Assembly: GCF_024055795.1 (NCBI RefSeq)
Contig: NZ_JAMXMY010000022.1
Location: 123,165 to 187,164, forward strand
Reading direction: 5' to 3'
From: Actinoallomurus purpureus
Lineage (GTDB): Bacteria > Actinomycetota > Actinomycetes > Streptosporangiales > Streptosporangiaceae
Length of the DNA stretch: 64,000 nt
In this document: positions 17,168 to 25,007 of the stretch, in pieces
Layout: each line of letters starts with the position of its first letter
How positions within the stretch are numbered: the first letter of the stretch is position 1
The notes under the pieces: model-generated
The model's input: only the letters and a program-made list of their open reading frames with translations
Told to the model about the DNA's origin: nothing
The model's database searches: none
Program-made: the position numbers and the translations under genes

Positions 17168-17793
17168 AGCGCGGCGGCCGCTTCGGTGGTCAGGGCCCAG
17201 TAGCGGTCGCCGAAGGACCAGTGCCACCATTCCGTCGGGTAGTTCACCAGGCCCGCAGCCGTCAGGGCCGCCGACAGGATCTCCCTGTTGGCGCGCGCCT
17301 CATCGCTGATGTTGGCAGCGGCGGTGTAGCAGGCACCAGCGCTTTCTTCGGGGCTGGCGTCGATCGGGGTGCCGAGGTCGAGCTCACGGCCGTCCGCGTC
17401 GACGAGGGTGAGATCGATGGCCGCTCCCGCGCTGTGCGGCGCGATCTCCGGCGGGGAGACGAAGCGGCTTGCGGCCTTAATGATCTGCTCATCGGACCAG
17501 TCAGGATTTTCGGCATGAAGCTGGTCGGCGTATCCCTTGAAGTACTGCTGTTGCAGTGACAAGGGCCGGTAGCCTTCGACGAGCAGCAGGCGTGTATCTG
17601 CGGGCAACGACGCCTGCGCCTTGAGCAGCCGGTCAAAAACGCCTTCTCGCACGAAATACGCCGCTGGCTCATCTTCTGGCCACACACCGGTCAGCAGCGA
17701 GGCATCGCGTCGAACGTCCATGAGGCTCTCACCGCACTCCCGCACCGGCACGGCGGCGACTCTGGCATCCGACATCAAGATGATCTCGTCCAT
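17119..17793 (-). CDS. D-Ala-D-Ala dipeptidase (VanX-like, peptidase M15D)
   Basis: A zinc dipeptidase of 224 residues that would cleave D-Ala-D-Ala. The metal and catalytic set is complete: H120 and D127 in APHSAGAAID, E188 and H191 in EWWHW, and R76 in EGYRP. No signal peptide is visible, so it should act in the cytoplasm. Neither vanH nor vanA is adjacent, so a glycopeptide-resistance role is not supported; peptidoglycan recycling or housekeeping is more likely. The start is uncertain, as no strong ribosome site precedes the ATG at 17793 and a GTG at 17841 is possible. Confidence 0.87.
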   Translation of the reverse strand: MDEIILMSDARVAAVPVRECGESLMDVRRDASLLTGVWPEDEPAAYFVREGVFDRLLKAQASLPADTRLLLVEGYRPLSLQQQYFKGYADQLHAENPDWSDEQIIKAASRFVSPPEIAPHSAGAAIDLTLVDADGRELDLGTPIDASPEESAGACYTAAANISDEARANREILSAALTAAGLVNYPTEWWHWSFGDRYWALTTEAAAALYGPCPSLPAGAPVHG

Positions 17794-18011
17794 CCAACGA
17801 TGATCCCAGGCTTCAGCCGACCACGGTCGAGCGCAGACCATCCAGGCCCGACCGCTGGTCTCCCCTGCCTTTGGTCGCAGCTCGGCCGCTTAAGAAGCTC
17901 GCATGAGCCATGTGGCCAATGGCCGACGTACGGGCGGGCCGCCTAAGAGGCCGCCCAACCCGGCGGTCCCCCACGAACCTCGGCGAACCTCGCTGGGGTG
18001 CTCGGTCCCGG

Positions 18012-18377
18012 TCACAGGCTGCGTGTGCAGGTCGCTAGCCGTGGGTGCTTGTCGGCGAGTGTTTCGTGAGACGGGAAATTTCCCGTCTCACGAAACACCA
18101 GAGAACGCGACGGCCATCTGCCGCGTGTCGGTGATCGGCGCTTCCTTGGCCTTGGAGTGATGTGGTGATCCACAGCCCTCCGCTCCCGGCTGCGGGAAAC
18201 GACTAACCGCCCGCGATCGGCCAGTCCCACGATAGCTCGTGCGACGGTGTTCCCAGATACGCCGTAGTGCCGCGCGAGGTCTTCCATGTGCGGGAGCGTC
18301 TCACCTGCAGCCCGCTCGCCTGCATCGATGCGCGACTCAAGCTTGCGCTCGATGTCGCGGTACGGCGGGTCCGCCAC
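18012..18377 (-). CDS. Short GntR-type winged-helix protein
   Basis: About 121 residues. Positions 5-68 (YRDIERKLESRIDAG, then YGVSGNTVARAIVGLADRG) match a GntR winged helix. No effector domain follows; the tail is basic and runs through a perfect 40-bp palindrome. GTG start with a weak AGGC upstream. Such stand-alone GntR domains occur on integrative plasmids of actinomycetes, and this may be a truncated relic of one. The C-terminal part after about residue 75 does not look conserved. Confidence 0.55.
   Translation of the reverse strand: MADPPYRDIERKLESRIDAGERAAGETLPHMEDLARHYGVSGNTVARAIVGLADRGRLVVSRSRERRAVDHHITPRPRKRRSPTRGRWPSRSLVFRETGNFPSHETLADKHPRLATCTRSL
18059..18098. repeat. Perfect 40-bp palindrome
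   Basis: Two 20-nt arms (GTGTTTCGTGAGACGGGAAA and its exact complement) meet with no spacer at 18078/18079. It lies within the 3' part of the short GntR reading frame. The absence of a loop argues against a simple terminator and for a protein-binding or resolution site, or a strong cruciform. Confidence 0.9.
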
Positions 18378-18430
18378 GGCGCCTGGGAAATCACGGACGC
18401 CTAGCCCACCAGATCTTCCGAATTAAGAGA

Positions 18431-18459
18431 ACCGGCCCGCCCAGTGAGGGCGGGCCGGT
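18431..18459. terminator. Stem-loop terminator, 12-bp GC-rich stem
   Basis: ACCGGCCCGCCC / GGGCGGGCCGGT with loop AGTGA (18443-18447), followed by CTTA. It lies downstream of the minus-strand acetyltransferase gene and upstream of the short GntR gene. It is the likely terminator of the acetyltransferase transcript. Confidence 0.8.
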
Positions 18460-18565
18460 CTTAGTACTCGCCTGGTCAGTTCATCGCGGATGCCCAATGG
18501 GCACTCATGATGATCGCTTCATGGTCTCCAGCAGCCCGCTCGTCGCGGTCCGCTGCCGGTGACCC

Positions 18566-19153
18566 TCAGTTCATCGACTCGGCGATGATCGCCCAGCGCT
18601 CGAAGTCGCGCCAGACCCCGCCGATCCTGATCAGACCGGGGGAGAACCCCTCCCGGCGCAGCCCGACGTTCTCGGCCAGATTCTGGGCCACCATGTTCTC
18701 CGGTTCGATGTCGGCCTCCAGCCGGTGGAGCCCAAGCCTCTCGAAGCCATAACGGACCGCCAGGGCGACGCCCTCGGTCATGTACCCGCGGCCGTGCCAG
18801 GGCACGAACGCCCCGTACCCCAGCACGCCCTTCCAGTACGGGGCGTACTCGATCCGCTTGATGGTGACGAACCCCACTAGATCGGTGGGGTTTCCCCGCA
18901 GACATACCACGAAGCCCACCGCCGTGTCCTGGTCGAACCTGGCCAGGTAGCGGTCGAAGCCGTCGGGCGTGATCGGCAGGGAGATCCACGGCCGGTGCAG
19001 TTCGGAGCTGGCGGCGGCCAGCTCGGTGAACCTGCACCTGTCCTCGGCGGAGATCCTCCGCAGGTCGACCCGGCCACCCGGCAGAGAGACACCGTTGGCC
19101 CGAGCGCAGGCATCGCCGGAGGGCGGGGAGTATGTTTTAGGGATCTCGGACAT
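18566..19153 (-). CDS. GNAT N-acetyltransferase (RimJ/RimL-like)
   Basis: A 195-residue acetyl-CoA-dependent acetyltransferase. The acetyl-CoA loop is PWHGRGYMTEGVALAVRYGFE, and EPENMVAQNLAENVGLRREG is the usual motif B, as in RimJ/RimL or spectinomycin/aminoglycoside-type GNATs. ATG at 19153 is preceded by GAGGA. AT-rich sequence just upstream (19154-19200) probably holds the promoter. The acceptor is unknown; protein N-termini or a small amine are both possible. Confidence 0.82.
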   Translation of the reverse strand: MSEIPKTYSPPSGDACARANGVSLPGGRVDLRRISAEDRCRFTELAAASSELHRPWISLPITPDGFDRYLARFDQDTAVGFVVCLRGNPTDLVGFVTIKRIEYAPYWKGVLGYGAFVPWHGRGYMTEGVALAVRYGFERLGLHRLEADIEPENMVAQNLAENVGLRREGFSPGLIRIGGVWRDFERWAIIAESMN

Positions 19154-19408
19154 GCGAGATTTCCTCACTTTCAGAGTTTTGTTTGTTCCGTGCTTCCAGG
19201 CCCTATAGTCCGGGAGCGAGCAGCCGCGGCAAGCCGCTTCCACCCGAGACCACCGACCACACCCTGGGCTGATCAGCAGGAATCGCCTGACCGCAGACCG
19301 TCATTGCCGTCGGATCGCAGGCAGCAGATCAGGAGATGAGACGGACGGCTGCCGCTATTGATCTAGTGCCGCATCAAGCAACATTTGCCCTTTATGTACA
19401 GTCAGGGC

Positions 19409-19600
19409 ATGGATGCCGGCAGTCGGCCGACTCTTGATGAAATCGAAGATCGATTCGTTGAGCTTGTCGCGGATCGGCCGACTCGGGACGAGGCTGACCG
19501 CTGGGCGGCGAGGTGGGTGGCACTTTCGCTCGCATTTCGCGCCCGTGGTCTTGCGGACCCACCCGCATCGGTGGCGGCGGGACGTCGTCGCCGCGTTTAG
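19409..19600 (+). pseudogene. Fragment of small actinobacterial protein beside antitoxin
   Basis: The first 40 residues (MDAGSRPTLDEIEDRF, then TRDEADRWAARWV) read like the N-terminus of a small unknown protein family common beside regulators and toxin-antitoxin genes. After RWAARW the sequence turns into low-complexity Arg/Ala and stops. The reading frame ends 3 nt before the convergent antitoxin stop, so a deletion may have removed the C-terminus. It could be a true short gene; evidence is limited. Confidence 0.4.
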
Positions 19601-19603
19601 GAC

Positions 19604-20065
19604 TCACGGAGCGGACACCTCTCCGTGATCCTCTCTCGGAAGCCGCGTGGTGAGCCGCGCCGTCAGCTCCGGATCTGCGAGGATCCTGGCGGTGGCACGC
19701 CACTCCACGATGACGCGATGCAGGTTGGAGTGCACGTCAAGGTCGGTGGCGTCACGGATCGCGTCGACGAGGTCGACGACGAACTCGCGCGCTTCGGCGG
19801 CGGAAAGGTGTCGAACCCAGGGAAAGACCTGGGGAAGAGCCAGCAGGGCCGCTCGAGCACCTTCGTCGCTACTGATCAGCGCGGTGAAGAGGCGGGTGGT
19901 GATGTCGGCGGTCTCTTCGCGCTGGCGATCATGACGCTCGGTGGTGAGGTACAGATCCTCTCCATCGCGGCGTGTGACATGCACCCGCTGAGCACGTTCA
20001 ACGGTTTCGGCGACCCGCTTTGAGTTCTTCGACAGTTCGGAGAACGACACGGTGGGGCTGGGCAT
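19604..20065 (-). CDS. Phd/YefM-like antitoxin, no toxin partner seen
   Basis: A 153-residue protein. The N-terminal 55 residues (TVSFSELSKNSKRVAETVERAQRVHVTRRDGEDLYLTT) are Phd/YefM-like, the part that normally binds DNA. A longer C-terminal helical region ends with PREDHGEVSAP. ATG at 20065 is preceded by a strong palindrome (20080-20097), as expected for autoregulation. The RelE-type toxin that usually overlaps or follows is absent: downstream lies only the fragment at 19409-19600. A 48-bp relic of a related gene tail occurs at 32.23 kb. Confidence 0.72.
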   Translation of the reverse strand: MPSPTVSFSELSKNSKRVAETVERAQRVHVTRRDGEDLYLTTERHDRQREETADITTRLFTALISSDEGARAALLALPQVFPWVRHLSAAEAREFVVDLVDAIRDATDLDVHSNLHRVIVEWRATARILADPELTARLTTRLPREDHGEVSAP

Positions 20066-20071
20066 GGCGAC

Positions 20072-20131
20072 AACGTTAGTTCGGAATACATTCCGAAGTA
20101 GAACGTTTCCCTGCGGAATTGGACTACGTTC
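20072..20131. promoter_or_regulatory. Antitoxin operator region
   Basis: TTCGGAAT-AC-ATTCCGAA (20080-20097) is a perfect inverted repeat, flanked on both sides by AACGTT (20072-20077 and 20102-20107). A further GAACGT/ACGTTC pair lies at 20101-20106 and 20126-20131. It sits directly upstream of the antitoxin ATG, the usual place for Phd-family autorepression. Confidence 0.65.
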
Positions 20132-20190
20132 CAACTCGACCGAGGGCGCGCGGCACGCGGGGGCCGGTCGACGGCCCCCGCGTGCGGCTG

Positions 20191-21645
20191 TTAGAGGAAC
20201 AGGCTGATGACCAGGGCGATCAGGAAGGCGGTCACGCCCATCAGCGTCTCCATCACCGTCCAGGACTTCAGCGTCTGCGGGATGGTCAGCCGGAAGTAGC
20301 GGTTCATCAGCCAGAACCCCGCGTCGTTCACGTGCGACAGCACCGTTCCTCCGGCGGCGATCGCGATGACGACGAGGGCCAACTGCGCCTGACCGAAGTG
20401 GGACTGGGCGGCGAGCGGCGCGACGATGGGCGCGGTGGTGACGATCGCGACCGTCTTGGACCCGAGGGCCACCCGCAGCGCGGCGGCGAGCACGAACGCC
20501 AGGACGAGCGTCGGCACCCCGGCGTTGCCGAGCAGGTGCGCCAGGGCACTGCCCACGCCGGTCTTCTTCAGCACGGCCGCGAACATCCCGCCCGCCCCGA
20601 TGACGAGCGTCACCGACGCGATCGGCCCGAGGGAGGCGTTGGCCGCCTGTTCGAGGTGCTTGCCGCTCAGCCCGCGCCGTACGCCGAAGATGTAGAGCGC
20701 GCCGAGCACCGTGATCCCCAGTGCGATGATCGGGTCGCCGACGAACTCCAGGACGTTCTGTGCGGTGGAGCCCTCCTTCAGGAGCACGGTGGAGAAGGTG
20801 TTGAGCATGATCAACACCATCGGCAGCAGGACGACCGCGAGCACGCTCGCCAGCGACGGCGGGTTCTCGACGGCACGGGAGGCCACTGCCGTCGTCCGCT
20901 TGCCGGCCACGGCGGCCTCGCCGCCGCCCGCGCCGTTTCCGGAGCCGTGTCCGTCGTCGGCCGGCTCGCCCTCACCGGCGATCGACAGGTCCTCCGGGAC
21001 CGTGACCTCGCTCATCCGCGGGCCGATCCACAGGCCGTACGCGTAGCTCCCCAAGAGCCAGGCGGGCAGCCCGCACACGATGCCGAAGACCGTCACCCAG
21101 CCGAGGCTGACGTGCAGCAGGCCGGCGGCGGTCACCGGACCGGGGTGCGGGGGCAGCACCGCGTTGGTCATCGCAAGGGCGCCGACGGCGGGCAACGCCA
21201 CGGCGATCAGCGGCTTGCGCGACGTACGGGTGACGGCGAACATCAGCGGCAGCAGCACGATCCACGCCGCGTCGACGAACATCGGGATGCCGAAGATGAG
21301 GGCGGTCACGCCCATCGCGAGCGGCGCGCGGTCCTCGCCGAAACGGCGGATCATGGCACGTGACAGCACCTCGGCACCGTTGGCCATCTCCAGCATCCGG
21401 CCGAGCATCGCGCCGAGGGTGATGATGATGGCGACGGAGCCGAGCGTGTCGCCGAAGCCGCCGGCGAGGACATCGGGGATGTCCTTGACCGGCATCCCCG
21501 CCGCCATCGCCACACCGACGCTGACGATGAGCAGGGCGAGGACGGCGTGCAGGCGGATCTTGATGACGAGGAGGAGCAGGGCGGCGATGCCGGCGAGGGC
21601 CAGCAGGGCGAGGCCCCAGTCCGGCAGGTGGGTGGTGGTGTGCAT
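20191..21645 (-). CDS. GntP-family gluconate/glucarate permease
   Basis: A membrane transporter of 484 residues with about twelve hydrophobic segments, in the GntP/GntT family of proton-coupled sugar-acid symporters. A hydrophilic Gly-rich loop (GEPADDGHGSGNGAGGG, about 240-256) splits the two halves. It follows gudD at a 151-nt gap and is probably cotranscribed with gudD and kdgD, so the cargo is likely glucarate or galactarate rather than gluconate. The start at 21645 is chosen because it directly precedes the first helix. A hairpin or promoter in the gap was not evident. Confidence 0.87.
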   Translation of the reverse strand: MHTTTHLPDWGLALLALAGIAALLLLVIKIRLHAVLALLIVSVGVAMAAGMPVKDIPDVLAGGFGDTLGSVAIIITLGAMLGRMLEMANGAEVLSRAMIRRFGEDRAPLAMGVTALIFGIPMFVDAAWIVLLPLMFAVTRTSRKPLIAVALPAVGALAMTNAVLPPHPGPVTAAGLLHVSLGWVTVFGIVCGLPAWLLGSYAYGLWIGPRMSEVTVPEDLSIAGEGEPADDGHGSGNGAGGGEAAVAGKRTTAVASRAVENPPSLASVLAVVLLPMVLIMLNTFSTVLLKEGSTAQNVLEFVGDPIIALGITVLGALYIFGVRRGLSGKHLEQAANASLGPIASVTLVIGAGGMFAAVLKKTGVGSALAHLLGNAGVPTLVLAFVLAAALRVALGSKTVAIVTTAPIVAPLAAQSHFGQAQLALVVIAIAAGGTVLSHVNDAGFWLMNRYFRLTIPQTLKSWTVMETLMGVTAFLIALVISLFL

Positions 21646-21796
21646 CGGCAGTCCCGGAAGGTAGGGGGAGTGGGCGAGCCGTCGACCGGCACGCCCGGGA
21701 ACGCCAGGAGGAGGGGAAGGGGAGGGAGAGGGCCCATCGGGACGGGCCCGGCCCGGTCGGCCGGCGGCGGGGCCGGCCGACCGGGAGACGGGGGTG

Positions 21797-23089
21797 CTAC
21801 CAGCGCGGGATCGACGCGGCGGTCCAGCCGGAGTCGACGACCCGCATCGCGGCGACGTCGTCGCGGGATCGCACATCACTGGCGCGCCAGCGCTCGTGGT
21901 AGCGGGCGAGCGCGGCACGGTCGAGCTCGACGCCCAGGCCGGGCGCGTCCGAGACGGTCAGCGCGCCGTCGCGGAACACGTGAGGCTCCGTGATGACGTC
22001 CTCGGTCTGCCACGGCCGGTGCGTGTCGCAGGCGTGCAGGTGGCCTGGGGCGCAGGCGGCCGCCTGGGTCATCGCCGCCAGACTGATGCCCAGGTGGGTG
22101 TTGGAGTGCATGGACAGGCCGACGCCGAACGTCGCGCAGATCCGCGCCAGGGCCTGGGTGGCGCGCAGGCCGCCCCAGAAGTGGTGGTCGCACAGGACGA
22201 CCTGCACGGCGTCGGCGCGGAACGCCGCAGGGATCTCCCGCATCGAGGTGACGCACATGTTGGTCGCGAGGGGCACTCCGGTACGGCGGTGGACCTCGGC
22301 CATGGCCTCGACGCCCGTGCAGGGGTCCTCGAGGTACTCGACCGTGTCGCTCAGGGCCTCGGCGACCCTTGTGCCGGTGTCCACGGACCAGGCGCCGTTC
22401 GGGTCCAGGCGCAGCGGGACGCCCGGGAACGCGTCGTGCAGCGCCCGGGTCGCGGCGATCTCCTCGTCGGGCGGGAAGACGCCGCCCTTGAGCTTCAGCG
22501 AGGCGAAGCCGTACTCGTCGATCATCCGCCGCGCCTGGGCGACGACGCCGTCCGGGTCGAGGGCCGGGCCCCAGTCGTCGACGGGCGCGTCGGCGACCGG
22601 GTGCTTCTCCCACTTGTAGAAGAGGTAGCCCGCGAAGTCGACGTGGTCGCGCACCTTGCCGCCGAGCAGTTGGTGCACGGGCAGCCCCAAGGACCGGCCC
22701 ATCGCGTCCAGGAAGGCGACCTCGAACGCCGACACGACGATCGCGTGCAGCTTGGTGAGGTTCTGCCGGCCGAACAGCCGCCGGGCCTGCAGGTCGTCGG
22801 TGAGCGAACCGCTCACCGCGCTCTCGTCGAGCGCGCCGGCCACGATCTCCCACAGGCTCTCGGAGGACGCGACCGAACGGCCGGGCAGCAGCGCTGCCAC
22901 CGTCCGCAGCGGCTCGAGATACTCGTCGTCGCCGTAGGTCTCCCCCAGGCCCACGACGCCGTCCTCGGTCTCCACCTCGACGATCGCGCGTGGGGTGTAC
23001 GGCTGGTGTACGCCCTGCAGGTTCAGCAGCGGCGGGTCCTCGACGAGGACAGGGGTGACGCGCACATCGGCGATGCGCAGGTCGCTCAT
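21797..23089 (-). CDS. gudD: Glucarate dehydratase
   Basis: Enolase-superfamily enzyme converting D-glucarate to 5-keto-4-deoxyglucarate. It is 430 residues. Superfamily catalytic elements are present: K199-x-K201 in SLKLKGG, D229-x-N231 in DPNGAW, N277, D301 and H328 in HSNTHLG. The start ATG has GGGAGC 6 nt upstream. It lies 13 nt after kdgD and before the permease. Glucarate rather than galactarate is favoured by the KLKGGVFPPDEE stretch but is not certain. Confidence 0.92.
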   Translation of the reverse strand: MSDLRIADVRVTPVLVEDPPLLNLQGVHQPYTPRAIVEVETEDGVVGLGETYGDDEYLEPLRTVAALLPGRSVASSESLWEIVAGALDESAVSGSLTDDLQARRLFGRQNLTKLHAIVVSAFEVAFLDAMGRSLGLPVHQLLGGKVRDHVDFAGYLFYKWEKHPVADAPVDDWGPALDPDGVVAQARRMIDEYGFASLKLKGGVFPPDEEIAATRALHDAFPGVPLRLDPNGAWSVDTGTRVAEALSDTVEYLEDPCTGVEAMAEVHRRTGVPLATNMCVTSMREIPAAFRADAVQVVLCDHHFWGGLRATQALARICATFGVGLSMHSNTHLGISLAAMTQAAACAPGHLHACDTHRPWQTEDVITEPHVFRDGALTVSDAPGLGVELDRAALARYHERWRASDVRSRDDVAAMRVVDSGWTAASIPRW

Positions 23090-23102
23090 CGGTGCTCCCA
23101 AC

Positions 23103-24044
23103 TCAGATCAGCTCGAGGCCTGCGGTGAGGACGCGCTCGAGGTCGGCCAGGTCCTCGGGTCCAGGGTCGGCGAGTGGCGGGCGCACGGGGCCGGCCGGCA
23201 GGCCGCGCAGCCGGGCTCCGGCCTTGACGAGCGACACCGCGTACCCGGCCGTCCGGTCGCGGATCCGGGCCAGTGGCAGGTAGAAGCCGGACAGCAGGCG
23301 GTCGGCGGTCGCATCGTCGCCCGCGCGCAGCGCGGCGTGGAACGCCCCGGCGATCTCGGGGGCGAAGGCGTGCACGGCCGAGGAGTACGCGGGGATGCCG
23401 ATCGCCGCGTAGGCGCGGGCCTGAAGCTCGGCGGTCGGCACGCCGTTGAAGAACAGGAACTCCGGCGGCATCGCCAGCCGCAGCGCCTGGAGGTGTTCGA
23501 TGTCGCCGGTGCCGTCCTTGAGCCCGGCGAGGTTGGGCACCTCCGCCGCCAGGGCCGTGACCGTGTCCACCGCGTACCGGGCCTGGCCTCGGTGATAGAT
23601 GATCACCGGCAGGGTGGTCGCCCCGGCGACCCTCCGTACGTGCTCGGCGAGCCCCGCCTGCGGGGCCTCGGTCAGGTAGTGCGGCAGGAGAAGGACCGCC
23701 CCGGCCCCGGCCTCCTCGGCGGCCTTGACGAACCGGGTGGCCAGCGCGACGCCGTACCCGGCACCCGCGACGACGGGGATCTCCGGCGGCGCGAGCCCGA
23801 CCGCCGCCCGCACGCAGGCGGTGTACTCCTCCACGTCGAGGCTGAAGAACTCGCCCGTCCCGCAGCAGACGAACAGCGCGCCCGGCGATGCGGCGAGCTG
23901 ATGCTCCAGGAGAGCACGGTACGCGCCGAGGTCCAGGTCGCCGCTCCCGGAGAACGCCGTCAGCGGAAAGGACAACACCGCGCGCCCCATTCCGGCACGG
24001 AGCGCGGCCGTGCGCACGGCGGCGACCGAGTCCATATCTCGCAC
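23103..24044 (-). CDS. kdgD: 5-dehydro-4-deoxyglucarate dehydratase
   Basis: A DHDPS-superfamily aldolase-fold enzyme forming 2,5-dioxovalerate from 5-keto-4-deoxyglucarate with loss of water and CO2. It is 313 residues. The Schiff-base lysine is K176 in LAGLKDGTGD, with Y150 in VIIYHRGQ and the GTGE motif at 62-65. GTG at 24044 is used because GGAG lies 5 nt upstream; an ATG 9 nt downstream is possible. First gene of the glucarate operon, with a recognisable promoter at 24081-24110. Confidence 0.9.
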   Translation of the reverse strand: MRDMDSVAAVRTAALRAGMGRAVLSFPLTAFSGSGDLDLGAYRALLEHQLAASPGALFVCCGTGEFFSLDVEEYTACVRAAVGLAPPEIPVVAGAGYGVALATRFVKAAEEAGAGAVLLLPHYLTEAPQAGLAEHVRRVAGATTLPVIIYHRGQARYAVDTVTALAAEVPNLAGLKDGTGDIEHLQALRLAMPPEFLFFNGVPTAELQARAYAAIGIPAYSSAVHAFAPEIAGAFHAALRAGDDATADRLLSGFYLPLARIRDRTAGYAVSLVKAGARLRGLPAGPVRPPLADPGPEDLADLERVLTAGLELI

Positions 24045-24080
24045 GTCATCTCCATATGTAGACAGCAGTTATGGTGGGAG

Positions 24081-24110
24081 ACTATGCATGGGAGCGTGCC
24101 AGGACGTCAA
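24081..24110 (-). promoter_or_regulatory. Predicted promoter of the glucarate operon
   Basis: On the minus strand TTGACG (24110-24105) and CATAGT (24086-24081) are separated by 18 nt, a good sigma-70-type match. They lie 37 nt upstream of the kdgD GTG. The divergent IclR gene begins at 24177, so its product can cover this promoter. ATGCAT and repeated CCATAT words nearby are possible binding elements. Confidence 0.55.
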
Positions 24111-24176
24111 GAGCTCGCAATTCATCCGCAACATGGACGTGACAGGATGACGGACAGGACGGCGGGAAGGAGATCT

Positions 24177-24974
24177 GTGAGCACGGAGCAACGGCGGGGC
24201 GTGCGCGACGTGAAGTCGGCCGGGCGGACCGTCGAGGTCCTCGAGGTGCTCGCGGCGCTCCAGGGCAGGGTGGTGACGCTCCGCGACCTCGCCGAACGGA
24301 TCGACATCCCCCGCAGTAGTCTCTACGCCTTGCTGCAGACCCTCGTCAACCGCGGCTGGGTGCGCACCGACGCCACCGGGTCGCTGTACTCCATCGGCAT
24401 CCGCGCCCTCCTGGTCGGCACGGCCTACCTCGACGACGACCCCCGCCTCGCGATGCTCAAGCCGCACATGGACGCGCTCGCGGCCGAACTCGGGGAGACG
24501 CTGCACTTCGCCCGGCTCGACGGCACGGACATGGTCTACCTCGCCACCCGCGAGTCCAAGCACTACCGGCGCCCGTTCAGCCGCGTCGGCCGGCGGCTTC
24601 CCGTGCACGCCACGTCCCTGGGCAAGGCGACCCTCGCCGAGCGTACGGACGAGGAGGTCGGCGCCCTGCTCCCCGCCGAGCCGGAGCGGCTCACCCCGAA
24701 CACCCTGTGCGACCGCGACGCCCTGCTCGCCGACCTCGCGGAGACCCGCCGCCGCGGCTACGCCATCGACGACGGCGAGAACACCGCCGGCCTGCACTGC
24801 ATCGGTGTCGCCCTCCGCTACGACCCGGTCGTCACCGACGCCCTCAGCTGCTCGATCCCGAAGTCACGCCTCACCCCGGAGTTGGAGAGCGACGTCATCG
24901 CCGCACTCGAGGAGGTACGCTCCGCGATCGAGACCGCCACCGCCTCTCCGGCCCTCTCCGTCGTCTGGCGCTGA
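24177..24974 (+). CDS. IclR-family regulator of glucarate utilisation
   Basis: About 265 residues. An IclR winged helix (KSAGRTVEVLEVLAALQGRVVTLRDLA, then PRSSLYALLQTLVNRGWV) is followed by the IclR effector domain with the LPVHATSLGKATLA stretch. GTG at 24177 is preceded by GGAAGGAG. An in-frame ATG at 24147 lacks a good ribosome site. It is divergent from kdgD-gudD-permease, so it is the expected local regulator, responding to glucarate or an intermediate. It ends 33 nt before the convergent aminotransferase gene. Confidence 0.88.
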   Translation: MSTEQRRGVRDVKSAGRTVEVLEVLAALQGRVVTLRDLAERIDIPRSSLYALLQTLVNRGWVRTDATGSLYSIGIRALLVGTAYLDDDPRLAMLKPHMDALAAELGETLHFARLDGTDMVYLATRESKHYRRPFSRVGRRLPVHATSLGKATLAERTDEEVGALLPAEPERLTPNTLCDRDALLADLAETRRRGYAIDDGENTAGLHCIGVALRYDPVVTDALSCSIPKSRLTPELESDVIAALEEVRSAIETATASPALSVVWR

Positions 24975-25007
24975 CCGGACGACGACCTCAGAGTGAGGGG
25001 ACACCGC

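Noticed and set aside
17119..17793. VanX-like gene as part of a vancomycin-resistance cluster
   Set aside because: No vanH, vanA or vanRS genes are adjacent; neighbours are an unrelated kinase and a short GntR gene.
17903..18160. Small plus-strand frame crossing the 40-bp palindrome
   Set aside because: No ribosome site or domain; the shared FRETGNFPSHET string on both strands is only the translation of the palindrome.
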